Below, piece after piece: positions 44,042 through 51,311 of a stretch of 64,000 nucleotides of DNA. Source of the stretch: Neolewinella aurantiaca (lineage in GTDB: Bacteria; Bacteroidota; Bacteroidia; Chitinophagales; Saprospiraceae); contig NZ_VOXD01000033.1 in assembly GCF_008014675.1 (NCBI RefSeq), positions 1 through 64,000 on the forward strand, written 5' to 3'. The stretch's first letter is position 1; every line of letters starts with the position of its first letter. Made by a program: the position numbers and the translations under genes. The notes below the pieces were generated by a model, which searched no databases, was not told the origin of the DNA, and worked only from the letters and a program-made list of their open reading frames with translations.

Positions 44042-45214
44042 ATGAGCATCTTACCTTCTTCATCCCGTTGGCCCCTTTATCTGGCAATTGCCGGGTTAAT
44101 TGTTGTAGGTGCGTCTGTTTGGTATACAAACGTTCTGGCCAATAAACTCGCAGAAATCGAGAAGAAGAATGTGAGTTTATACAGTCAGGTATTGCAGAGA
44201 CTGCAGTTCTTTGACCCTAATGAAGACGATGGGGATGTGATGGACGATGTATCCATAGAGCAGGAAATTCTTGCCAATATGGAAACCGTACCCCGGCTCC
44301 TTGTGAATTCCTTTACGAATGAAATAGACGATGCTCAGGGGTTTGGAGAGAGTAATCTTGATACTCTTTATCTTAAAAGCGTCCTGGAACGATGGGTTGA
44401 AAGTGGGGTGGAGCCTATCCAAATCGATGCGCAGTTGTTGTATGTAGGTGAAAGCTGGTTGTTGCAACAGTTACGGTATTTTCCTTACGTGCAGTTGTTC
44501 CTGATTACATCATTCGTCATCATCGGTGTTCTCGGCATCAACCAAACCAGAAAGGCCGAGCAAAACCGCGTCTGGGTCGGCCTCGCCAAAGAAACCGCGC
44601 ACCAATTGGGAACCCCCATCAGTGCCATCATGGGCTGGGTCGAGCACCTGAAAATGATGTACGCCGATGACGACGACATCATGGAAGTATCCAACGAATT
44701 GGCTTACGATGTAGACCGCCTCAGTATGGTGGCCAATCGGTTCAGTAAGATCGGTGCAACGCCAGAACTTGAGCCAGCCAACATCTACGCAGAGCTGAAT
44801 AAATGCCGCGATTACATGCAAAAGAGAGCGCCCCGTAAGGTCGCTTTTGATTTTCCCAACGCTGATGCCGGCAACGCCCAGGTATCAATCAATCCCCTGC
44901 TTTTCGACTGGGTTTTCGAGAACCTGCTCCGCAATGCGCTCGACGCGATGGACGGCAAAGGCAAGCTCACCGGACGCATTCGAGAGGAGGATACAAAGAT
45001 CCATATTGACATAACGGACACCGGAAAGGGAATTGCGCCGAAGAACGTCCGCAAGGTGTTTAACCCGGGCTTTACGACCAAAAAGCGTGGCTGGGGGCTG
45101 GGACTGAGCCTCGTCAAACGCATCGTGCAGGAGTACCATAACGGTAAAATTGCGGTCAGCCATTCCGAAGTAGGGAAAGGGACTACGTTTACGATTACAC
45201 TACCCAGGGTTTAG
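44042..45214 (+). CDS. Two-pass membrane sensor histidine kinase
   Basis: A 390-aa kinase. Two membrane segments (about 10-32 and 150-167) flank an extracytoplasmic sensor of about 115 residues. The H box ETAHQLGTPISAI has His187; the N box (ENLLRNALDAMDG) and glycine-rich ATP-binding loops (DTGKGIAP, WGLGLSLVKRIV) follow. It is an ordinary transmitter kinase, and HQLGTP instead of HELRTP is seen in a Bacteroidota subgroup. No response regulator gene is adjacent, so the partner is unknown. Confidence 0.88.
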   Translation: MSILPSSSRWPLYLAIAGLIVVGASVWYTNVLANKLAEIEKKNVSLYSQVLQRLQFFDPNEDDGDVMDDVSIEQEILANMETVPRLLVNSFTNEIDDAQGFGESNLDTLYLKSVLERWVESGVEPIQIDAQLLYVGESWLLQQLRYFPYVQLFLITSFVIIGVLGINQTRKAEQNRVWVGLAKETAHQLGTPISAIMGWVEHLKMMYADDDDIMEVSNELAYDVDRLSMVANRFSKIGATPELEPANIYAELNKCRDYMQKRAPRKVAFDFPNADAGNAQVSINPLLFDWVFENLLRNALDAMDGKGKLTGRIREEDTKIHIDITDTGKGIAPKNVRKVFNPGFTTKKRGWGLGLSLVKRIVQEYHNGKIAVSHSEVGKGTTFTITLPRV

Positions 45215-45227
45215 AATCTGGAATCAT

Positions 45228-45319
45228 GGAGTCTGAAGAGCCACCGCACGTATTGTTTGCTGCGCTGTGCTTGCTCACCCTGGGCGAACAAGCGTAGCGT
45301 AATGAGCGGCTCCAGACTC
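45228..45319. repeat. Imperfect nested palindrome (repeat family, copy 3)
   Basis: GAGTCTGAAGAGCC (45229-45242) pairs imperfectly with GGCTCCAGACTC (45308-45319). The centre has GCTTG...CAAGC with CACCCTGGGCGAACAAGCG and GCGTAGCG. The copy inside the RND gene (61481-61625) has the same GAGTCTGG-type flanks and a CGCTACGCT/AGCGTAGCG core. It lies between the kinase stop and mnmE. Confidence 0.6.
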
Positions 45320-45331
45320 GTCTCCCAACCT

Positions 45332-45339
45332 TACCTTTG
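45332..45339 (+). promoter_or_regulatory. TAnnTTTG promoter element for mnmE
   Basis: TACCTTTG ends only 5 nt before the mnmE ATG, which suggests a leaderless or almost leaderless transcript. Confidence 0.5.
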
Positions 45340-45344
45340 CCGCT

Positions 45345-46742
45345 ATGCAAGAAACCATCGTCGCCATAGCTACGCCCACCGGAGAGGGAGCCATCGGAAT
45401 CGTTCGTTTGTCGGGCAGGGATTGTATTGCCCTGGTCGATGATTTTTTTCCGGCGCGGACGCTGGTGCAAAGTGAGGCCCGAAAAGCATGGTTCGGCATC
45501 ATTACCGATGAGGAGGGTAGGGCGATCGACGAAGTCGTCGTCACCCTTTACCGCGCTCCGGCGAGCTATACGGGGGAAGACTCGGTCGAGATCAGCTGCC
45601 ACGGCAGCCCCTTCATCCTCAGTCGGGTGGTACAGCTTTGTTTAGACGCTGGTGCGCGCATGGCCGCCCCGGGCGAGTTCTCCCAACGCGCTTTCCTGAA
45701 CGGAAAGCTCGACCTCAGCCAGGCGGAAGCCGTCGCCGATCTCATCGCCAGCCAGTCTGCCGCAGCTCACCGGATTGCCCTGCACCAGCTCCGGGGTGGC
45801 GTTTCCAACGAAATAAAAGACCTCCGCCAGAAGCTGATCGACTTCGCCAGCCTCATCGAGCTGGAGCTCGACTTCGGAGAAGAGGACGTCGAGTTTGCCG
45901 ACCGCAACCAACTCCGCGACCTCGTCGAGAAAATCCGTGCCCGGATCACTCAGCTCACCACCAGTTTCCGCTTGGGCAACGCCATCAAGCTGGGCATCAC
46001 TACGGTGATCGCCGGCCGGCCGAATGCGGGTAAGTCTACGCTCCTCAACGCCCTCCTCAACGAGGAGCGTGCCATTGTATCCCACATTCCGGGAACCACC
46101 CGCGATACCATCGAGGAAACGCTGAACATCGGCGGCGTTACCTTCCGCCTCGTCGATACCGCCGGCATTCGCGAAGCCTCCGATACCATCGAGGCTATCG
46201 GCGTAGAGCGGGCCATCGAACGGGTGCGGACGAGCCAGCTGCTCGTCTATGTTTTCGACGTCGTCGAAACCAACCCTGAAACCCTCGCCAGCGATCTTGA
46301 CCGCCTGTACCGCGAAGACCTGCAACTGATCGTTGTCGCCAATAAAATGGACCTCAACCCATACACGAAGTACGAACAGTACTTTGGGGACGACTACGCC
46401 GGGAAGTGGGCCGTAGACAAGGAAGACTTCATCCCGATGGTTGCAAAAGACCGGGCCAACCTGGGGTATTTACAAGATCGCCTCCTCGCTACGGCCACCG
46501 GCGGCACAGCTGGTTTAGACCAACAGCAGGTTGTGCTTTCCAACGCCCGCCACTACGATGCGCTCCGCCGCGCCGACGAAGCACTGGTCCGGGTACTGGA
46601 TGGTTTGAACGTTGGCATCAGCCAGGATTTTGTAGCGATGGACATCCGCCAGAGCCTGCGGGAGTTGGGGGAGATTACCGGAGAAATTACCACAGATGAT
46701 TTGCTCGGAAATATCTTTTCAAACTTTTGCATAGGTAAGTAG
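45345..46742 (+). CDS. mnmE: tRNA modification GTPase MnmE
   Basis: A 465-aa GTPase that, with MnmG, makes the 5-carboxymethylaminomethyl group at U34 of some tRNAs. The N-terminal formyl-tetrahydrofolate-binding domain (GEGAIGIVRLSG) leads to a helical region, into which the G domain is inserted: P-loop GRPNAGKST from Gly224, then GTTRDTIEE, DTAGIRE and NKMD. The C-terminus CIGK (Cys462) is the family hallmark. Length is normal. No mnmG nearby. Confidence 0.95.
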   Translation: MQETIVAIATPTGEGAIGIVRLSGRDCIALVDDFFPARTLVQSEARKAWFGIITDEEGRAIDEVVVTLYRAPASYTGEDSVEISCHGSPFILSRVVQLCLDAGARMAAPGEFSQRAFLNGKLDLSQAEAVADLIASQSAAAHRIALHQLRGGVSNEIKDLRQKLIDFASLIELELDFGEEDVEFADRNQLRDLVEKIRARITQLTTSFRLGNAIKLGITTVIAGRPNAGKSTLLNALLNEERAIVSHIPGTTRDTIEETLNIGGVTFRLVDTAGIREASDTIEAIGVERAIERVRTSQLLVYVFDVVETNPETLASDLDRLYREDLQLIVVANKMDLNPYTKYEQYFGDDYAGKWAVDKEDFIPMVAKDRANLGYLQDRLLATATGGTAGLDQQQVVLSNARHYDALRRADEALVRVLDGLNVGISQDFVAMDIRQSLRELGEITGEITTDDLLGNIFSNFCIGK

Positions 46743-47073
46743 TCATGCGTTTTAAGCCTGATATGCTACCGTTCCGTAAAAATATCGTCACATTGCAACT
46801 TTTCTTCAGAGAAATGGCGCTTCGTAAATTGTGTAACCTTTTTGCGTGATTTTGTATTTTTAGGCATTGTGTAATCTTATTGGTGTCGAAAAAGGACCTA
46901 AATGTGTTGTTAGGGTATTGTCTCCCTTGCGTTGCTGCTAAGTGACTTACTTTCAGTGCTTTCGTCGGAAAGAACAGGCATCGTATCTTTGATGTTAACG
47001 GATTAAGAGCTTTGACCAGAAAATTGAAACTACTCTCTTATTACATTGGTCTCTCTTCTAAAGGTTGCATAAC
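46743..47073. other. AT-rich intergenic region upstream of the small gene pair
   Basis: About 330 nt that is clearly AT-richer than its neighbours, with no credible gene. A TATCTTTG element at 46984-46991 points towards the small gene pair. Confidence 0.5.
46984..46991 (+). promoter_or_regulatory. TAnnTTTG promoter element
   Basis: TATCTTTG, 82 nt upstream of the likely start of the small gene pair. Confidence 0.4.
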
Positions 47074-47307
47074 GTGAATACAGATTTTAACGACAACCAG
47101 TATTTTGCTGGCGAAAGAACATCAGGAGCCATGGCCCACGCCGCTCCCCAAATTTCCTCAGGGATTTCCACCAAGCGTACGATTCCTTACGGAATGGATG
47201 AAGCGGAGTACGAGTCGTACGTAATTGGCTGTCAGGATACGCTGGAAGCGTGCAATGACTATCTTGCGTTTTATACTCAACATGCCAATGCCCCCTTTGC
47301 CGTTTAA
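47074..47307 (+). CDS. Small protein, first gene of an overlapping pair (antitoxin-like position)
   Basis: A 77-aa soluble protein from a GTG at 47074 (a TTG at 47065 is an alternative). It has a flexible N-terminal half (MNTDFNDNQYFAGERTSG) and a likely helical C-terminal half (YGMDEAEYESYVIGCQDTLE). It has no similarity I can name. The next gene starts inside it and overlaps by 26 nt in another frame. That arrangement, with a promoter-like element upstream, is typical of toxin-antitoxin operons. The role is an inference from layout only. Confidence 0.5.
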   Translation: MNTDFNDNQYFAGERTSGAMAHAAPQISSGISTKRTIPYGMDEAEYESYVIGCQDTLEACNDYLAFYTQHANAPFAV

Positions 47308-47647
47308 GAGCTTTCATATTTATGAAGCCAGACCTAAATCCAACCTACCCGATCAGTTTGTAATTAGTATTACTTCCGCCACTTATGTGAGCCGTCAGGA
47401 AACAAGCTTTTTAACCGTCGTGCCTTTGCGCGAATTTCAGATCACTTACGATCACCCCCTCATTGTAATTGTCGACCCGGCCGCTAACCGCGATATTGAA
47501 CTCGTTCGCCCCTTGGCTGCATATGTCAGTTCCATCCAGTCTATCCCTTCCCATTTGTACATTCCTCATAGCCAGGGAGAGATTTCTGAAGTGGTCAAAA
47601 AGGAATTAAAGAAAAAGCTCAACGGCTGGCTTGATCTGGGGAGTTGA
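47282..47647 (+). CDS. Small protein, second gene of overlapping pair (possible MazF/PemK- or CcdB-like fold)
   Basis: A 121-aa protein starting at ATG 47282 within the preceding gene. Strand-rich segments FVISITSATYVSRQETSFL, TVVPL, HPLIVIVDPA and ELVRPLAAYVSSIQSIPS, then a C-terminal helix VVKKELKKKLNGWLDLG, resemble the beta-barrel-plus-helix order of MazF/PemK or CcdB toxins. I see no decisive catalytic motif, so this is a fold guess. If true, the pair would be an mRNA-cleaving or gyrase-directed toxin with an unrecognised antitoxin. The longer reading from a TTG at 47225 is unlikely. Confidence 0.5.
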   Translation: MPMPPLPFKSFHIYEARPKSNLPDQFVISITSATYVSRQETSFLTVVPLREFQITYDHPLIVIVDPAANRDIELVRPLAAYVSSIQSIPSHLYIPHSQGEISEVVKKELKKKLNGWLDLGS

Positions 47648-47651
47648 AAAA

Positions 47652-47680
47652 GCCCGTCCCTCCCGCGGGGAGAAACGGGC
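47652..47680 (+). terminator. Hairpin after the small gene pair
   Basis: GCCCGT (47652-47657) pairs with ACGGGC (47675-47680) with an inner CCC/GGG stem. It begins 4 nt after the stop. No T run follows. Confidence 0.5.
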
Positions 47681-47883
47681 GCATACACTCAAAACGTCAA
47701 AACCTAAATGGCTTGCAACGAGCAGGGTGGCGGCTGTCCTCACGGTACATCCGGTCTTCAGTCTTCATCTCGCTCTCAACGGATTACTACTCTGAATTCA
47801 GAGACCTTTATTGGATCGCCGCCAATACCCCCTGTCGTTATTTCTTGTGCTCTTTTGTTGTCTGATACAGCGGCGGTGCTGTC

Positions 47884-48651
47884 CTACAGCCGGTCGTAAC
47901 GCCACAGCTCCAGGTCCTCGATCATCCGGACGAGTTTGTCGCCATAGCGGGGGTCTGTTGCGTAGCCTGCTTTCCGCAGGCCGTGCGACCAGTTTTTATA
48001 GTCGGTTTTTGCCAGAGTGAAGAGGCTTTTGTAGCGCGACTTCATCAGTACCTTAGAGTGTTCCCGGTAGCTCTCTTCGGGTGTTTCGAAATTGCGGAAG
48101 AAGTCTTTGTGGTGATCGTCGGAATGGTTCGAGCAGTGCCCTTTGCGGCACTTCTTGCTGAAGCATTTGATGCCGAAGTGGTTGTTGTTCTTCCGGGCAA
48201 GGGTGCTCCGCCCGGTCCCGCTTTCCAGCAGCCCCTGGGCAAGCGTTATACTGGCGGGTATGCCGTGTGTTTCCATCTCGGCGAGCGCAACGAGCTTAAA
48301 GCGATCTACGTAAGCGAGCTGTTTCTTCTGGCGTGCGGTCCATTCTTTTGCCGGAGCAACGTAGCCCGTCAGCTTTGCTTCAGTAACGGCCTCTGCACCT
48401 GCGGCCCCGCCCGAAATCGTTGGGCCGCCCGCTGAATTATTGAATACTGAAGTCTCTTTTACCGATAGCCATCCGTCTCCACCCCCGATGGACACATTGA
48501 AACTGAACTCTCGTTGGGTAAACAAAAGGGTGAGACAAGCCAAAACTACAAGTTTTGTCCAGGGGCTGGTGACCTGTTTATGTACCCGCTGATAGAGTTC
48601 GTTCAAAAGAAGCTTCCAGCCGGTGGGTATGGGGAGTTGCGCTTGTTTCAT
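47884..48651 (-). CDS. Membrane-anchored glucosaminidase domain protein
   Basis: A 255-aa protein with a cytoplasmic N-terminus, one membrane segment (about 31-47) and an extracytoplasmic GH73-type glucosaminidase domain (about 110-255) with HGIPASITLAQGLLESGTG, NNHFGIKC and GYATDPRYGDKL. It is a close relative of the LysM protein at 34224 but has no LysM and stays anchored. It probably trims peptidoglycan glycan strands. A linker (GGAAGAEAV) before the domain is encoded by a dispersed repeat copy. Confidence 0.87.
   Translation of the reverse strand: MKQAQLPIPTGWKLLLNELYQRVHKQVTSPWTKLVVLACLTLLFTQREFSFNVSIGGGDGWLSVKETSVFNNSAGGPTISGGAAGAEAVTEAKLTGYVAPAKEWTARQKKQLAYVDRFKLVALAEMETHGIPASITLAQGLLESGTGRSTLARKNNNHFGIKCFSKKCRKGHCSNHSDDHHKDFFRNFETPEESYREHSKVLMKSRYKSLFTLAKTDYKNWSHGLRKAGYATDPRYGDKLVRMIEDLELWRYDRL
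48394..48412 (+). repeat. Dispersed short repeat inside glucosaminidase gene
   Basis: TGCACCTGCGGCCCCGCCC. On the coding (minus) strand it encodes GGAAGAE, in the linker between membrane segment and catalytic domain. Confidence 0.65.
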
Positions 48652-48805
48652 TTTGTTTTAATTGTGAGCGCAAGGTATACACTTTGCTTTAAGTTTGCAA
48701 CAAAACAAGATTTGTTTGTTAATTTTAATTCGTTTTGTTTGAATTTGATTCGTCGTTTACGCAAGCCTTAACCCTTTCTTAAGAGGCCTGTCCGGGCCTG
48801 CTGGT

Positions 48806-48813
48806 TAACTTTG
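48806..48813 (+). promoter_or_regulatory. TAnnTTTG promoter element for OmpH gene
   Basis: TAACTTTG, 23 nt upstream of the OmpH-like ATG. Confidence 0.55.
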
Positions 48814-48836
48814 CGGTCTTACAATTCCCCTGTTTT

Positions 48837-49340
48837 ATGAAAAAGCTTTTTTTTGTTTTCCTGCTTACTGCCTTTTCCATCTCTTCTGCTTTTGCTCAGA
48901 AATACGGACACGTTAACTTCGGGAATCTTCTCAGTCTGATGCCTGAGGTTGCTACTGCCGAAGCCGAGCTTCAGACTTACGAAAAAGAGCAAATTGCTAT
49001 AGGAGAAAAGATGGTGGCAGACTTCAAGAAGGAATACGCCGAAACGGAAGCGAAGGTGAACGATATCACACCAAAGGAGTTGCAGACCATTCAGGCCAAG
49101 CTCGAAAAAGACCAGGTTGCTATCCAGAAATTTGAGCAGCAAATGGGCCGTAACGTAGAGATCAAGCGCCAGGAGTTGCTTGGCCCGATCATTCAGAGCG
49201 CCAAGGATGTAGTAAACACAATCGCCGAGGAACTGGGCTACGAACTGGTCTTTGATTCTTCGATCTTCGGTTCAATACTATTTGCTGAAGATACTACCGA
49301 TCTTTTGCCTGCGGTTAAAGAGCGCCTCGGTATCGAGTAA
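48837..49340 (+). CDS. OmpH/Skp family periplasmic chaperone
   Basis: A 167-aa secreted protein. A signal peptide (about 1-20, ending SAFAQ) is followed by YGHVNFGNLLSLMPEVATAE, the typical OmpH/Skp N-terminus, then a long charged coiled coil (about 45-125) and a small C-terminal domain. Skp trimers hold unfolded outer-membrane proteins in the periplasm. In Bacteroidota OmpH genes often follow bamA; here the gene stands alone and convergent to the amidase gene. Confidence 0.88.
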   Translation: MKKLFFVFLLTAFSISSAFAQKYGHVNFGNLLSLMPEVATAEAELQTYEKEQIAIGEKMVADFKKEYAETEAKVNDITPKELQTIQAKLEKDQVAIQKFEQQMGRNVEIKRQELLGPIIQSAKDVVNTIAEELGYELVFDSSIFGSILFAEDTTDLLPAVKERLGIE

Positions 49341-49347
49341 CACCGGT

Positions 49348-51012
49348 TTAAAAACCTTCCGGGTGTAAATCGTCCCACTGGGTAGCTGCCTGGTAGGCAG
49401 CTGCAATATTCACGAGGGACTGCTCACCGAAGAGCTTTCCCGTAAAGGTGATGCTGGTGGGCGTTCCTTCTTCGTTCATCCCGTTGGGTACCGTGATGCT
49501 CGGGTGCCCGGTCATATTGGTAATGAACAGACTGTTGGAGTGCCAGCTCGGGTTTACGTAGGCGTCTACATCAGCTTCGGCGAACGCTTTGTCTACATCT
49601 TCCATGAGTTGGCGGCGCAGCCGGCTGGCCTGTACGTAGGCGACGGCGGGCACGAAGTGCGCGGTCCGGAAAGCGTTGGGCCATGCGTTGGCTATTTGCC
49701 GTGTCAGTTCGTCGTCTTTGTTACTGCGGGTCAGAGATTCAAAGGCGGCCGCTGCTTCGACGTTGAGCATAAAACCGATGTTAGGTTCCTCCGGCAATTC
49801 GATCGGCACCAATTCGTAGCCCAGTTCTTTGAGCACCTCCAGGGCGGTGGAGTCCTGACTGCGGAACGGGTAATCCCGCTCCATTCTCGATTTATAATAT
49901 CCCAGGCGGGTTCCTGCTTTCACACGGGTAGTTGGCCATTCGTACTGAAAACCCGCTTCAATGGCGTGCGCATCGCGCGGGTCGTAGTTGGCAATGGCCG
50001 CGAGCACCAGTCCGGCATCGGCTGCAGAGCGGGTAATTGGGCCAATTTTATCCATACTCCAGCTCAGGGCCATCGCTCCGTGGCGGCTTACCCGCCCGAA
50101 GGTCGGGCGCAGACCGGTGGTGCCACAAACGGTGCTCGGGCTCACGATGCTGCCCAGCGTTTCGGTGCCGATGGCGAAGGGAACAAGGCCAGCCGCAACG
50201 GCGCTTGCGGAGCCGGCGCTCGAACCCGAACTACCCTTTTCCGTATCCCAGGGGTTGCGGGTCATCTCGCCGTACCAGACATCTCCCCAGGCCAGGGCGC
50301 CCATGCTGAGTTTTGCGATCAGGATGGCACCGGCATCGTCGAGTTGCTCGATGACCGACGCGTCCACATCAATAGTTTGGTCTTTGTAGGGGGCTGCGCC
50401 CCAGGTAGTAGGGTAACCTTTAGCGGCAAGCAGGTCTTTTGCACCGTAGGGAATGCCGTGCAGCGGGCCACGGTATTTCCCCGCGGCGAGTTCGGCGTCC
50501 AGAGCGTCGGCCCGGGCCAGTGCGCGTTCTTCGGTCAGGGTGATCACGCAGTGCAGTTCCGGTGCTTTCAGCTTCAGCCGTTTTATGAAAGCTTCGGTTA
50601 CTTCCCGGCAGCTCGCTTTGCGGTCTCTGATGAGGTGGCCCAGGCGCGCAACGGTCATCCATTTCAGCCAACCTCCGTCGGCGCAAAGTGGCGAAGAGAG
50701 AGGAGGCGGGGCCGCAGGTGCAGAGACGGTTTTTGAAGCAGGAAGCTGCTCCGCCCGCAGTACCGGGTTGAAGATCAGGGTAGGGGACAGGCCGTTGTTC
50801 AGCGGGGTTTGGCCCAACTCCTGCAGTGTTTCGCGTTGCCGCTCAAGGCCGGGTAGTGCGAGCTCGATCTCGTCGTCGTCCAGAAAATCGATGCCGAGGA
50901 CTTTGGCAGCGGTCTCTACGTCGCTTTTCGTGAGGGCTTCGTTGATGGCCATGCCGAAGGCGAAGATGAGCAGGGCGATGCCGGTAAGCAGTAGTGGCTT
51001 TGGGATATTCAT
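49348..51012 (-). CDS. Amidase signature family protein, membrane-anchored or secreted
   Basis: A 554-aa amidase. The catalytic triad Lys192 (PYGAKDL), Ser264 (SSGSSAGSAS) and Ser288 (GTETLGSIVSP) is intact. An N-terminal hydrophobic segment (about 7-22) indicates export or anchoring. The family hydrolyses amide bonds in many substrates; which one is open. The region from residue 98 (SAPAAPPPLSS) is a linker encoded by a dispersed repeat copy, placed just before the amidase domain begins at about 118. It converges on the OmpH gene, with 7 nt between stops. Confidence 0.87.
   Translation of the reverse strand: MNIPKPLLLTGIALLIFAFGMAINEALTKSDVETAAKVLGIDFLDDDEIELALPGLERQRETLQELGQTPLNNGLSPTLIFNPVLRAEQLPASKTVSAPAAPPPLSSPLCADGGWLKWMTVARLGHLIRDRKASCREVTEAFIKRLKLKAPELHCVITLTEERALARADALDAELAAGKYRGPLHGIPYGAKDLLAAKGYPTTWGAAPYKDQTIDVDASVIEQLDDAGAILIAKLSMGALAWGDVWYGEMTRNPWDTEKGSSGSSAGSASAVAAGLVPFAIGTETLGSIVSPSTVCGTTGLRPTFGRVSRHGAMALSWSMDKIGPITRSAADAGLVLAAIANYDPRDAHAIEAGFQYEWPTTRVKAGTRLGYYKSRMERDYPFRSQDSTALEVLKELGYELVPIELPEEPNIGFMLNVEAAAAFESLTRSNKDDELTRQIANAWPNAFRTAHFVPAVAYVQASRLRRQLMEDVDKAFAEADVDAYVNPSWHSNSLFITNMTGHPSITVPNGMNEEGTPTSITFTGKLFGEQSLVNIAAAYQAATQWDDLHPEGF
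50704..50722 (-). repeat. Dispersed short repeat inside amidase gene
   Basis: On the minus (coding) strand TGCACCTGCGGCCCCGCCT. In frame it encodes APAAPP, at the boundary between the N-terminal region and the amidase domain. Confidence 0.65.
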
Positions 51013-51178
51013 GCTGATACTGAGTTAGGGGGGAGGTGAAGATACGAACCTGCCGGTACGCATGGCGGAGGCAAGGAGATATTGTGTGCATCTCGTGACA
51101 CACACGTAGGTGTTGAGCAGGCAACTCCGCTTGCTTTTACGCTAAACCGGGATTGGCGCTCCGGTGACGACAATAAAA

Positions 51179-51263
51179 AAGCGTTCAGCATCCATATTTA
51201 AACATCCGGGCAGCACGTAGTGCTGAGTGAATGCTTAAATGTTGAATACTGAACGCCTGATGA
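51179..51263 (-). terminator. Long imperfect hairpin downstream of odhA
   Basis: GCGTTCAG...AAACAT pairs over about 25 nt with ATG...CTGAACGC, with an inner CAGCAC-GTA-GTGCTG stem. On the minus strand TTTTTT follows, as expected for the terminator of the 2-oxoglutarate dehydrogenase gene. It lies 49 nt beyond that stop. Confidence 0.7.
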
Positions 51264-51311
51264 TCGGGACCCGCTCACCGTTGGTGAGCCCCCGGAAACA
51301 ACTCAGAAGAA

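Noticed and set aside
41377-46742. Search for tRNA genes or T-loop sequences in this and other gaps
   Set aside because: No GGTTC-A/G-A-x-x-CC arm with matching acceptor stem was found anywhere in the window by eye.
49504-50736. 410-codon plus-strand frame opposite the amidase gene
   Set aside because: Antisense shadow; the amidase triad on the minus strand is intact.
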